This document shows positions 8,580 through 18,083 of a stretch of DNA of 64,000 nucleotides, piece after piece; position 1 is the stretch's first letter; every line of letters starts with the position of its first letter. The notes under the pieces were generated by a model that had not been told where the DNA came from, ran no database searches, and worked only from the letters and a program-made list of their open reading frames with translations. Position numbers and translations under genes: made by a program. The DNA is from G963665815 sp942492065 (lineage in GTDB: Bacteria > Cloacimonadota > Cloacimonadia > Cloacimonadales > JAIOQZ01): contig CALODV010000014.1 in the NCBI GenBank assembly GCA_942492065.1, forward strand, positions 248,001-312,000, read 5' to 3'.

Positions 8580-9269
8580 GTGCCTGTGAAGCCAAACATA
8601 ATTGTTGTCGATGACGAGGCGCTTTTAAGAGATGTATTGGTAGATTTCCTCTCAAGAAACGGTTACAAAACCTTTAAAGCTTCCACCGGAGAACAAGGGT
8701 TGGAGATTATTCGCAAAGAAGAAATCCATATTGCTCTAGTTGATGTAAAAATGGAAGGAATGAGTGGTATTGAGCTTACAGCCCAGATAAAAAAATATAG
8801 ACCATCAGTTGTTGTAATAATAATCACAGGATATCCTAGTCTGGAAACTGCTGTAAATGCCCTTAAATCAGGAGCTTCAGAGTATATTATCAAGCCTTTT
8901 AAGTTGGAAGAAATAGACAGAATTATTCGTGCGAAAATATACGAGAATGATGTTTCTTTCGAGAATATGAAGCTCAAAACAAGAATTAAAGAACTGGAAG
9001 GAAGACTAGAAGGCCGAAACAGTAGTGAAAATGTTGAATTGGCAGATGTTCTGGATTATAAGTCAGAAATTTTTGAAGTAAAGTCAAGACCCGGTATACA
9101 AACTCAAAGTGATATATCTACAGCTTCCCGCAAATACAGTGATAATACTAAGAATGTGCAGACATTGAAGCTAAGAGAAAAACTTAACAAGCTGGATCGG
9201 TTGTTGGCTGAAGGTATCTTGACTGAGGAAGAATACAAACAGAAGAAAAACGAGTTTCTGAAAGGATAA
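8580..9269 (+). CDS. Response regulator with C-terminal SHOCT-like segment
   Basis: A 229-residue protein: receiver at ~5-125 (IIVVDDEALLRD, Asp55 in ALVDVKMEGMSG, IITGYPS, YIIKPFKLEE), a predicted coiled or disordered linker, and a terminal ~30 residues (LDRLLAEGILTEEEYKQKK) that match the SHOCT short C-terminal domain. No DNA-binding domain. Starts are GTG 8580 or GTG 8586, the latter better spaced from GGGG at 8577-8580. It is directly followed by the histidine kinase gene. SHOCT segments often mediate oligomerisation. Confidence 0.75.
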   Translation: MPVKPNIIVVDDEALLRDVLVDFLSRNGYKTFKASTGEQGLEIIRKEEIHIALVDVKMEGMSGIELTAQIKKYRPSVVVIIITGYPSLETAVNALKSGASEYIIKPFKLEEIDRIIRAKIYENDVSFENMKLKTRIKELEGRLEGRNSSENVELADVLDYKSEIFEVKSRPGIQTQSDISTASRKYSDNTKNVQTLKLREKLNKLDRLLAEGILTEEEYKQKKNEFLKG

Positions 9270-9270
9270 C

Positions 9271-10569
9271 ATGTCGAACCAGGATATTCGTGATTTAACC
9301 TTAGCATTTAAGGATTTCAATTCAGTAGTCAGTAAGTTTGAAACGACTTATGCAATGCTTCAGAAGCAGATAGAAAATCTAACTGAGCAGCTGGAACATA
9401 AAAATAATGAGCTTGAGCTTAAAATAGCAGAAAGCGACACCATAAAAACGTTTCTTAATGGTATTCTGGAGAGTATTCATACAGGTGTTATTGTTCTGGA
9501 TAATACTGGGATTATCACCATTTTTAACAAAGCTGCTGAAGATATAACTAACTTGCGAAAAGAGGAAGTTGTTGGACGTAACTATAAAGATGTATTTCCA
9601 GATCAGAATATCAGAAATAAAACAGCTTTATATACACTTACAACCGGTAAAGAAATATTCCATCAACACAGAATTGTGGTTGTTGATGACAAACGAAAAG
9701 ACATAGAATTCAGTACAGCAATTGTTAAGGACAGAACAGGAACATCACTTGGGATAGTTGAAGCAATTAATGATGTATCAGAGCTGAGGAAGCTTCAGTC
9801 GAGGATCAATCATATTGAAACTTTAGCTGCACTGGGAGAGATGGCTGCAAGTGTAGCCCATGAAATACGAAATCCACTTGGTGGAATCGGTGGTTTTGCC
9901 GGTCTACTCAACAGACAAATTGAAGAAAGTGATTCCCGTAAGAAACTTGTTGAGCCTATTATAACGGGAGTAGATCGCTTAAACAATATCGTCAATAATC
10001 TATTGACTTTTACCAGACCTCAGAAACTGAATGTGCAAAAGGTTAAACTGACTGATGTACTTGACAAAACTGTTGAGTTATTCAGGATGAGTGTATCTGA
10101 ATCAGGTAAAAACATAAAAATCATTGAGGATATCACAGAATCCGGAATACATGTTTTTCTGGATGTGCACCTTTTTCAGCAGATTCTTATGAATATTCTG
10201 AAGAACGCATATGATGCAGTTGATGAAGGCGGGAATGTAACAATTACATTAAACGCCAATGAACCTGAGAGCTTCAGTGATCTTCTTGAAGATGAGGAAA
10301 AGGAAGAGCTACTGAGATTGTTCAGCACTGTTGAAATTTACATAACTGATAATGGAATTGGTATTTCCGAAGAAAATATAAAGAAATTATTTAATCCGTT
10401 TTTCACAACAAAGGAATCCGGCAACGGACTTGGGCTGGCTATCTGTCAAAAAATAGTTCAGCTTCACAGGGGAGATATTTCAGTAAAATCTCAGCCGGGA
10501 GTCGGAACAACCTTTACAATAACATTACCTTTAAACGAGACTTATGAAGAAGAAAATATTAATTGTTGA
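9271..10569 (+). CDS. PAS-containing sensor histidine kinase, FlgS/NtrB-like
   Basis: A 432-residue soluble kinase. Coiled coil at ~20-55, PAS at ~60-170 (ILESIHTGVIVLDNTGIITIF), and HisKA with phosphoacceptor His197 in SVAHEIRNPLGG. The ATPase domain has an N box at NILKNAYDA, a G1 box at YITDNGIGIS, and TKESGNGLGLAICQ. No transmembrane segment. It overlaps the sigma-54 regulator gene by 26 bases. NtrB-like cytoplasmic kinases paired with such regulators next to chemotaxis and flagellin genes are typically FlgS, which reads flagellar assembly state. That assignment is by context. Confidence 0.8.
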   Translation: MSNQDIRDLTLAFKDFNSVVSKFETTYAMLQKQIENLTEQLEHKNNELELKIAESDTIKTFLNGILESIHTGVIVLDNTGIITIFNKAAEDITNLRKEEVVGRNYKDVFPDQNIRNKTALYTLTTGKEIFHQHRIVVVDDKRKDIEFSTAIVKDRTGTSLGIVEAINDVSELRKLQSRINHIETLAALGEMAASVAHEIRNPLGGIGGFAGLLNRQIEESDSRKKLVEPIITGVDRLNNIVNNLLTFTRPQKLNVQKVKLTDVLDKTVELFRMSVSESGKNIKIIEDITESGIHVFLDVHLFQQILMNILKNAYDAVDEGGNVTITLNANEPESFSDLLEDEEKEELLRLFSTVEIYITDNGIGISEENIKKLFNPFFTTKESGNGLGLAICQKIVQLHRGDISVKSQPGVGTTFTITLPLNETYEEENINC

Positions 10570-11950
10570 TGATGAACCCTTAATCAGGAGTTTTATAAGC
10601 AGCTATTTTGAGACCTCTACAGAATATTCTCAATGCAGCATAGATGTTGCAGTAAACGGGGAAGAAGCGATAGCTAAAATTAAAGAAAAAGAATATGATC
10701 TGATATTTACAGATCTGAAAATGCCGGGTAAGAGTGGTCTGGATGTGATTAAGTTTGCAACAGAGCATTCTCCTGCTACTGACAGTGTGCTCATAACAGC
10801 TTATGGTGGTGGAGAGAGTGCATCCAAAGCAATGGCTTACGGTGCATACGAATACATTACCAAACCAGTTGCACTGGAAGAACTGGAAATGATTGTTAAA
10901 CACATTTTTGAACGTCAGGATCTCATAGCAAAGAACAGAAAGCTTACAAAGCAAGTTCAGGATCAGACCGGATTTCCTAAAATTATTGGTAAGAGCAAGG
11001 CTATTTCCGATATAATGGACGTAGTGAAAATGGTTGCCAGAACAAATTCAACTGTTCTGATAACAGGGGAGAGCGGTACGGGTAAAGAACTTATTGCTGA
11101 GGCAATCCATGGATTAAGCAGTAGGAACCAGCACAATTTTGTAAAAATAAATTGTGCAGCGCTGCCCGAAAATCTTATTGAAAGTGAGCTTTTTGGTTTT
11201 GAAAAGGGAGCTTTTACCGGTGCAATAAAAAGAACTCGCGGAAAATTTGAAATGGCAGATAAAGGCTCTATTTTGCTGGATGAAATCAGTGAGATGAATC
11301 TGGACCTTCAGGCTAAGCTCCTCAGAGTTATACAGGAAAAAGAGATTGTCAGAATCGGGAGTGAAACACCTCAGAAGATAGATACTCGAATTGTAGCTAC
11401 CTCGAACAGAGAATTATCTAATTATGTCGAAGAAGGGAAATTCAGAGAAGACTTGTTCTTCAGGTTGAATATTATTCCTGTGCATTTACCTCCTCTAAGA
11501 AAAAGAAAAGATGATATACCATTGTTAGCGGAAAGCTTTGTCAAAAAAATTTGTTTCAATCTTGGAGCTCCCAAAAAGGTTATAGCTGAATCTGCAATGC
11601 AGCAACTGGTTGAGTATGACTGGCCAGGTAACATCAGAGAACTGCAAAATGCTGTTGAACGTGCTGTAATAACTAATCCACAAGATGTATTAACAGCAGA
11701 ATCATTCCAGTTTCTTGGCTATCTGTTTAAGAACAGAACTACTGGTCAGGAATCTCAAAAAGAACCTGCTGAAGAAACAGTGACGAAAACGGAAAACAGC
11801 GTAATGACAATTGCAGAGATGGAAAAGCAGATGATTTTCGACACACTTGAAAAAACAGGCAACAACAGGACGGAAGCTGCGAAAATTCTCGGAATTACAA
11901 CTAGAACACTCAGAAATAAACTCCATCAATACGAGAGCGAGGAAGAATAA
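10544..11950 (+). CDS. Sigma-54-dependent response regulator, FlgR/NtrC-like
   Basis: A 468-residue protein with receiver (Asp57 in IFTDLKMPGKSG), AAA+ domain with Walker A GESGTGKE (175-182), the sigma-54 contact motif GAFTGA (222-227), GSILLDEISEM as Walker B and WPGNIRELQNAVERA as sensor 2. A C-terminal Fis-type helix-turn-helix follows (GNNRTEAAKILGITTRTLRNKL). It should activate sigma-54 promoters when phosphorylated by the overlapping kinase. Flagellar genes are the likely targets, but I could not find a clean -24/-12 element upstream of the flagellins in this window. Confidence 0.85.
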   Translation: MKKKILIVDDEPLIRSFISSYFETSTEYSQCSIDVAVNGEEAIAKIKEKEYDLIFTDLKMPGKSGLDVIKFATEHSPATDSVLITAYGGGESASKAMAYGAYEYITKPVALEELEMIVKHIFERQDLIAKNRKLTKQVQDQTGFPKIIGKSKAISDIMDVVKMVARTNSTVLITGESGTGKELIAEAIHGLSSRNQHNFVKINCAALPENLIESELFGFEKGAFTGAIKRTRGKFEMADKGSILLDEISEMNLDLQAKLLRVIQEKEIVRIGSETPQKIDTRIVATSNRELSNYVEEGKFREDLFFRLNIIPVHLPPLRKRKDDIPLLAESFVKKICFNLGAPKKVIAESAMQQLVEYDWPGNIRELQNAVERAVITNPQDVLTAESFQFLGYLFKNRTTGQESQKEPAEETVTKTENSVMTIAEMEKQMIFDTLEKTGNNRTEAAKILGITTRTLRNKLHQYESEEE

Positions 11951-11957
11951 TAACTGA

Positions 11958-12902
11958 ATGGCAGATATTGAAGTAACTGATTTATCAGCTTTAAAAGATA
12001 GTAAAAGTGTATTCTCTGACAAAGAATGGTTAGAATCTGTTCAGGTTAATTATGGTTATGATATATGTGCTGTTAGATTGCAGGAGAAGGACAATACTTT
12101 TATATTTCCCGTATTCTCTAGAAAAAAGTACCTTCTGAATCAGATTGTTATGCCATTGTATCTTCCATATACAGCATACTCAGTTATCGGTTCGGCATGC
12201 AGTCTTTCTGTTGAATCTATAGATCAAATGTGCAGTTTTCTTAAGAAAAATTTTTTCTCAGGGAAGTTTTCATTCATTGTATCGCAATCTGATGAAGTAT
12301 GGAATGAGTCTGTTTACACAACCACAAGGCAGACATTCCTACTTGATTTGAACCCCGAAACTTTTGATAATTACAGTAAGTCAAAGCGCAAAAAATGCAG
12401 GAAATTACTGAGGGAATACAATATTGAGACTTTGAAGGAAGTCAACCTTGATCTATTTTATGAACTTGAGGATAAAACATTTGGCCGCAAGGACAGTAGT
12501 CCTCTGGGTAACAGGAGACAGGAACGAGGATTCATTGAAGATCAATTAAAGAATGGTAATATGACTCAATGGGTTTATTATGATGGAAAAGTGGCAACAG
12601 GAACTAAGATTGTAATAAATGACTATAAGCAGGAGACTGTTTATGCCTGGAAAGGCTATACCGATCCTGTATATCTTGATAAAGGATTTTCTATTCTGCT
12701 GACACATTTAATGATTGAGGAATCTAAGAAGACGTTCCGCTACTACAATTTTCATGGTGCCAACTTAGAGAGTTTTGCGTCATTTAAGAAGGGTTTTGGG
12801 GGATTACTCAAATCTTATTATGAGTTTAATTGGACAAAATTACCTGAACTTGTAGCCTTTGTACAGAGGATAAGGAATGATAGCAATATTTTTAGATTAT
12901 AA
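11958..12902 (+). CDS. FemAB-like GNAT acyltransferase
   Basis: A 314-residue protein with the FemAB/BioF2-like double GNAT pattern: a receptor-side half (NQIVMPLYLPYTAY), a basic segment KSKRKKCRKLLREY, then the C-terminal acyltransferase half (TQWVYYDGKVATGTKIVI, YAWKGYTD, GFSILLTHLMIEES, YYNFHGANLESFASFKKGFG). Such proteins attach amino or acyl groups to envelope polymers. It begins the envelope polysaccharide operon, seven bases after the regulator gene, and overlaps the next gene by 26 bases. Substrate unknown. Confidence 0.65.
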   Translation: MADIEVTDLSALKDSKSVFSDKEWLESVQVNYGYDICAVRLQEKDNTFIFPVFSRKKYLLNQIVMPLYLPYTAYSVIGSACSLSVESIDQMCSFLKKNFFSGKFSFIVSQSDEVWNESVYTTTRQTFLLDLNPETFDNYSKSKRKKCRKLLREYNIETLKEVNLDLFYELEDKTFGRKDSSPLGNRRQERGFIEDQLKNGNMTQWVYYDGKVATGTKIVINDYKQETVYAWKGYTDPVYLDKGFSILLTHLMIEESKKTFRYYNFHGANLESFASFKKGFGGLLKSYYEFNWTKLPELVAFVQRIRNDSNIFRL

Positions 12903-14607
12903 ACTTGAGCGATTCAGTAACAAAATCAAATATGTCTGTGATTTTGTATTTACTACTCTGGGATACAATTACAGATTCATAAAGAAAATGAGTGAGCTGG
13001 ATGACGGTGATATACTTTTTCTGTACAGTCTGATTGAGCCGACTCAGGATGAGCTTCAATATGTATCAAGAGACAGAATCACTTTTTACTCACCTTTTTA
13101 TGAGTACTTGTATCAACCACAATTGATACCTGCCAGAAAGTTTTCAGACTATATCAAGGAAGTGAAATTCAATAAGAATATCCCGATTATATCTGAGAAA
13201 GACATAAAGACTCCTATTTCTTTCAGAAGGGATGAAAGGACATATCTTGGTTATTTCCATTTTGACATTCTGGGTAATATCTTCTATCATATGCTGGATC
13301 ATAAAGATTATTACAAAGAAAGAAACAACGTGCAGCAGTTCAAAGACACGGATAATCCTTTCCACAATTATACAGGTATCCCATATATCAACGAGTTATT
13401 GAATGTTATGGATCTGTTCTTCTCAGAATCTGCTGAGAACTCAGGGAAGTATCTAGTTAAAAAATCATACTGGCCAAATGCAGAAAAATATGCCGTCTCA
13501 GTATCTCACAATGTCCGCAGACTACAAAAATGGTCATATCTACAGTTATTTAACTCGTTTTTCACAGATATCTTCCTGTTTTTCACATTTAAATGGAAAA
13601 TTTTAACAAAGAACTTTGTCGAAAAGATTAAGTATATAGTAACAAATTTTGAGCCTTATTGGAACTTTGATTTCATACTTAAGCTTGAAGAAACATATAA
13701 AATAAGAAGTACATTCTTCTTCTGCACTGAAACTAAGGCCAGAGAAGATGCAGACTACAGCCTTGATGACCCGGACATTCTGAATACTGCTGATATTCTT
13801 AAGAAAAGTAATAAGGAAATTTCACTTCTTGGATCTTATTTATCTTACAAGAATGATATTCTGGATAATCAGAAATACAAACTGATGGAATCATTTAATT
13901 TAATGGAAACAGGAATCAGACAGAATGGTTATAGATTTTCTTCTGATCATACACCGGAATTTCACCATAAGCTGAAAGTTGTATATGATTCATCCATATC
14001 TAACAGGGAGACAAGTGGGTTCTCCAATGGGATTGCTTTTCCATATAAACATTTTTCACCAAGTTCAAAGACTCATATGCACTACAACTATATGGAAATG
14101 CCTGTGATGTTTAACGATGAAGTACTAAAAATATCACCTTACAAATGTGTTTCATTCGAAAGAGCGAAAGAAATTGTAAAAAGACTTTTCAGTAGTGTTG
14201 AAAAAACAAATGGTATGTTAAACCTTGCTTTCGACATATCTAATTTTACAGATATCCCTTATGGTAAAAAGCTTTACACTTATATTATAGAGTATATATC
14301 TCAGCAGAATGTATTTCAATATACGCTTATGGGCTTAGCTAAATGGTGGAAGAAAAGAGCTGGTGTGGAAATTATTGAGTACCCGGAAGAAGTAATTGTT
14401 CATTTTCATGAAAGCATATCTCAATTTTCGGTTCAGATTTTTGGGAATGTGGAGATCATTGAGGTACGAGATGTTGAATCCAAAGTGAGAGACAGAGTTG
14501 TAACTCTGATGAATCTTAAAAAAGACAGTACAGCAAGAATAATACTGAAGAGAGCATTACAAGATGTTTATCGTGAGATAAAAGGAAGTGAGCAGACGGG
14601 AGAATAG
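12877..14607 (+). CDS. Polysaccharide-deacetylase-like protein with altered catalytic motif
   Basis: A 576-residue protein resembling the long deacetylase-fold proteins of exopolysaccharide clusters: an N-terminal ~200 residue region, then a NodB-like half. At the start of that half, where active enzymes have THDVD, this one has SHNVR (YAVSVSHNVRRLQKW). The metal-binding and catalytic aspartates of that motif are therefore absent. The rest of the pattern remains (STFFFCTET, GYRFSSDHTPEFHHKL, VYDSSISNRETSGFSNG). It may be a binding or regulatory relative rather than an active enzyme. Translationally coupled to both neighbours. Confidence 0.6.
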   Translation: MIAIFLDYKLERFSNKIKYVCDFVFTTLGYNYRFIKKMSELDDGDILFLYSLIEPTQDELQYVSRDRITFYSPFYEYLYQPQLIPARKFSDYIKEVKFNKNIPIISEKDIKTPISFRRDERTYLGYFHFDILGNIFYHMLDHKDYYKERNNVQQFKDTDNPFHNYTGIPYINELLNVMDLFFSESAENSGKYLVKKSYWPNAEKYAVSVSHNVRRLQKWSYLQLFNSFFTDIFLFFTFKWKILTKNFVEKIKYIVTNFEPYWNFDFILKLEETYKIRSTFFFCTETKAREDADYSLDDPDILNTADILKKSNKEISLLGSYLSYKNDILDNQKYKLMESFNLMETGIRQNGYRFSSDHTPEFHHKLKVVYDSSISNRETSGFSNGIAFPYKHFSPSSKTHMHYNYMEMPVMFNDEVLKISPYKCVSFERAKEIVKRLFSSVEKTNGMLNLAFDISNFTDIPYGKKLYTYIIEYISQQNVFQYTLMGLAKWWKKRAGVEIIEYPEEVIVHFHESISQFSVQIFGNVEIIEVRDVESKVRDRVVTLMNLKKDSTARIILKRALQDVYREIKGSEQTGE

Positions 14608-16977
14608 GTGAAAATCGCAATTATTACTATTAGTCATATACCATTGGATACAAGAGTGTACCATAAAATTGCTCTGACTCTGGCAGATAACCATCAGGTC
14701 AGAATCTTCAACACATTCCCTTCACCTCATACTATTCTGACCAACCCATCTTTTGAGCAGGTACCTAAAGCCAGAAAGTGTATATTATTGCGCTCATTTT
14801 ACTATAAAGTCAAAGATTATAAGCCTGATGTTGTAATATGTGTTGAACCTATGACACTCTTTGCCGGAATAAAATTAAAACGTAAACTCAGCTGTAAACT
14901 GGTGTATGACTGTCATGAGTTTTTTGCAATGGCTTCTGCCGAGAAATTCAGAAATCCTATAGTAAACAAACTTGTATATGCTTGTTACTATACTATTGAA
15001 AACATCTTATTGAAGTTTGTTGATTCAAGTATTGCTGTTAATGAATACTTGGGAGCGAGACTGGCGGAAGTATGTGATGACGTCCATGTTTGTGCAAATA
15101 ATCCTGTAGCTTCGATTAATAAACGATCCGAGAATGAAGTTAAGAAAAAATATGATTTTATATATGCCGGTGGAATATCTTTTGAAAGAGGTTTGAAAGT
15201 TGTTCTTGAAGCATGCAAAAATCTTTTAGAAGAAAGGGAAATCAAGTTTCTTTTTCTGGGAAGATTCGTTACCCAGAGTGCCAGAGATTATTTTGAGGAT
15301 TTTGTGGAATCAAACGGTTTTAAAAGAAAGATAATTCACTTCAATAAAATACCCCACGACCGAGTATTTCATTATCTTGAGCAATCCAGAATCGGTATGA
15401 TGGTGACTAATCCTGAAATACCGAGATATAGACTCACTTTAAGTCTGAAGGTGCTTGAATATCTGGAAGCAGGTCTACCGGTAATTGTAAATGATTATCC
15501 TATAATGAAACGCAGAATTATTAAAGCAGGAACTGGAATGTTATCTGGGTACTCACCTGAAGCTTTAAAAAAAGTTATGTTGAAATGTCTGGAGTTGGCA
15601 GATGATAAGACTGAATATAAGAAAATATCCTCAAAAGCTGTTGATCAATACAAAAAGCACTTTACATGGGAATCTCAAATTAGTGAACTGGAAGAGGCTG
15701 TAAAATTAAATACTGAGAAAAGAGTACTTCTTTTCGCTTATTTTTTTCCTCCGCTTGGAGGTCCGGGAGTGCAGAGACCCTGTAAGATGGTGAAATATTT
15801 CAAGAACTCAGGCATTCTAACTGATGTGATTACAGTTAAAAACATACAATTTCATTCATATGATGACAGTATGTCAGAAGAATGCAGGGCGGATTCAACA
15901 CTAAGGACTTTCACTGCAGATCCTATGGGGATTTTGTATATTCTGAGAAAGTTGAGTAAGCAGAAGACAAATAAGCTTTATTTTCAAACAGGTGAGAAGA
16001 AAAAGAAACTTATTAGAGCCCTATTTCCGATAGATGAGAAAATTCTGTGGCTTCCATTTGCATTATACTCCGGTATTAAAGCAGTTCTACAAAAAAAACA
16101 TGATTATGTGATGGCAACAATCGGACCATACACAAGTGGAGTTGCAGCCTATTTTACAAGTATTATTACTGGTAAACCATTAATTATAGATTACCGGGAT
16201 CACTGGACAATTAACAGGTATCTTTTTTATGCAACTTCTGTACACAAGCAGATATCCGAGAGTATGGAAAGAAATATATTAAAACGGGCTAAAATTATTA
16301 CAGTAGTCTCAAATACAATGAAGGAAGAGCTGATCACAAAGTTTGGTTCTCACCTTAGAAAAAAAATATCTGTTATGTACAATGGCTGGGATGCTAATGA
16401 TTTCAAAGAAGAAGTGGAAAGAGACGATGATAAATTAGTTTTTAGTTATGTAGGTAATTTTTACGGTAACAGATCACCGGAGTTTTTAGTTAATGCATTA
16501 AAAGAGCTTAAAGCCGAGGATAAACTTCCCGAAAATATTCTTTTCAGATTTGTTGGAAATTTCTTTATCGAATGGATGAATATGCTGAGCTGCCCAGAGT
16601 TGAACGGAGTCATAGAAATTCTCCCGCAGGTGAATCATAAAGAAGCTGTAGGAATAATGCAGAAATCAGATGTACTAATACTATTTATTGCAACAGCAAG
16701 CGGTAAGAATGTTCTAACTGGAAAGATTTTCGAGTATTTAAGGACAGGAAAAGAAATACTTGCAATGGTTCCCCGACAAGGAGATGCAGAAAAACTTTTG
16801 AAAACAGAAAATTATAATCATATATGCACCATGGAAGATGTAAAGGAAATTAAGAAGCAAATATTAATGCTTATAAAGAATAACAGGGAATCAATGAAGG
16901 TGCACAAAGTAAATCCTGAGTATTCTAGAGAGAATCAGGTTATGAAGCTTTCTGATCGCATAAGAGCAGGTGAATGA
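14608..16977 (+). CDS. Fusion of two family-4-type glycosyltransferases
   Basis: A 789-residue protein made of two complete GT-B transferases. Residues 1-~370: MKIAIITISHIPLDTRVYHK, YDCHEFFA, YAGGISFERGLKVVLEA, SLKVLEYLEAGLPVIV. From residue ~373 a second begins (KRVLLFAYFFPPLGGPGVQRP, DYRDHWTINRY, MYNGWDANDF, FSYVGNFYGNRSPEFLV, GKIFEYLRTGKEILAMVP). The start is a GTG immediately after the previous stop. Two consecutive sugar additions by one polypeptide is the simplest reading. Donor sugars cannot be deduced. Confidence 0.8.
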   Translation: MKIAIITISHIPLDTRVYHKIALTLADNHQVRIFNTFPSPHTILTNPSFEQVPKARKCILLRSFYYKVKDYKPDVVICVEPMTLFAGIKLKRKLSCKLVYDCHEFFAMASAEKFRNPIVNKLVYACYYTIENILLKFVDSSIAVNEYLGARLAEVCDDVHVCANNPVASINKRSENEVKKKYDFIYAGGISFERGLKVVLEACKNLLEEREIKFLFLGRFVTQSARDYFEDFVESNGFKRKIIHFNKIPHDRVFHYLEQSRIGMMVTNPEIPRYRLTLSLKVLEYLEAGLPVIVNDYPIMKRRIIKAGTGMLSGYSPEALKKVMLKCLELADDKTEYKKISSKAVDQYKKHFTWESQISELEEAVKLNTEKRVLLFAYFFPPLGGPGVQRPCKMVKYFKNSGILTDVITVKNIQFHSYDDSMSEECRADSTLRTFTADPMGILYILRKLSKQKTNKLYFQTGEKKKKLIRALFPIDEKILWLPFALYSGIKAVLQKKHDYVMATIGPYTSGVAAYFTSIITGKPLIIDYRDHWTINRYLFYATSVHKQISESMERNILKRAKIITVVSNTMKEELITKFGSHLRKKISVMYNGWDANDFKEEVERDDDKLVFSYVGNFYGNRSPEFLVNALKELKAEDKLPENILFRFVGNFFIEWMNMLSCPELNGVIEILPQVNHKEAVGIMQKSDVLILFIATASGKNVLTGKIFEYLRTGKEILAMVPRQGDAEKLLKTENYNHICTMEDVKEIKKQILMLIKNNRESMKVHKVNPEYSRENQVMKLSDRIRAGE

Positions 16978-18083
16978 GTAAGAAAATACTTCATATTCAA
17001 CTGCTGCCAATACTTTCTGGTGTTCAGAAAGTAAGCTTGCAGTTATTCAGTAACTTGTGTGATGAAGATATTGATATGTGGCTTCTATGTGCTCCCCAAC
17101 CTGATGGAAGGTCAGATTCATTAATTGAAGAGGCAGAGAAACTGGGTGTCAACGTACATATTGAACCGTTCTTGAAAAGAAATCTCAATGTTGGTGATCT
17201 CAGAGTTTTTTACCGTTTGTACAAATTCATCAAAGCAGAAAAGTTTGATGTTGTTCATACACATTCATCTAAAACAGGATTTTTGGGTCGAATAGCAGCA
17301 AAAGTTGCCGGTGTTCCCCAAGTGATTCATACTATACATGGTTATCCTTTCCATCCATATCAATCACCGGAAACAAGAATGTTTTATAAACTGCTTGAAA
17401 AATTCGCAGCCGGATTCGCCGATATGAATGTGTTTGTAAACAAGTATGAAAGGCAATTAGCATTAACTGAGCATCTGGTTGGGAAGAAAAACTCCATGAC
17501 AATCTTTAATGGTATTGATGTCCCGACCAATAGGGCAGAAGGAAGTCCAGGAGATAAGATAAATGTTGTAAGTATATGCCGATTTTCCAGGCAAAAGAAC
17601 ATTTTATCAACTATAAGAACTGCCATTAAGGCATGTCATAAAACACCCGATTTAGATTTTACCTTTGTTGGAAATGGTGAATTGTTTGATGTTTGTCAAG
17701 GACTTGTTTCCAAAGCAGGATTAACAGAAAGAATCCATTTACCGGGGTGGTCAAATAATGTAGAAGACTATTATTTAGCCGCAGATGTATTTCTGCTATA
17801 TTCGAAATGGGAAGGCTTACCAATTTCAATCTTGGAGGCCATGTCTCACGGATTACCGGTAATTGCATCGGATATTAAAGGCAATAATGAGCTTGTAACA
17901 AGTGATAATGGGTATCTTGTGGATGTTATGAAACCATTTGAGTTGGAACAGTTATTGCTTCAATTACCCGGAAAGAAAAAAACTCTGCATTTTCTTGGTG
18001 ACAAATCATTGGAAAAAATTAGAAATGACTTTAGCTTGTATGATTTTGTCTCTGCTTATAAGGAGCTATATTTAAATGGATAA
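16974..18083 (+). CDS. GT4 family glycosyltransferase
   Basis: A 369-residue GT-B enzyme: FDVVHTHSSKTGFLGRIAAK and VIHTIHGYPFHPYQS in the acceptor half, and IFNGIDVP, VSICRFSRQKN, LPGWSNNVEDYY, YSKWEGLPISILEAMSHGLP in the donor half, with the E-x7-E type motif kept. It resembles PglA/EpsD-type enzymes acting on undecaprenyl-linked sugars. The ATG overlaps the stop of the fused transferase (ATGA), and its own end overlaps the WecA-like gene by 8 bases. Confidence 0.85.
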   Translation: MSKKILHIQLLPILSGVQKVSLQLFSNLCDEDIDMWLLCAPQPDGRSDSLIEEAEKLGVNVHIEPFLKRNLNVGDLRVFYRLYKFIKAEKFDVVHTHSSKTGFLGRIAAKVAGVPQVIHTIHGYPFHPYQSPETRMFYKLLEKFAAGFADMNVFVNKYERQLALTEHLVGKKNSMTIFNGIDVPTNRAEGSPGDKINVVSICRFSRQKNILSTIRTAIKACHKTPDLDFTFVGNGELFDVCQGLVSKAGLTERIHLPGWSNNVEDYYLAADVFLLYSKWEGLPISILEAMSHGLPVIASDIKGNNELVTSDNGYLVDVMKPFELEQLLLQLPGKKKTLHFLGDKSLEKIRNDFSLYDFVSAYKELYLNG

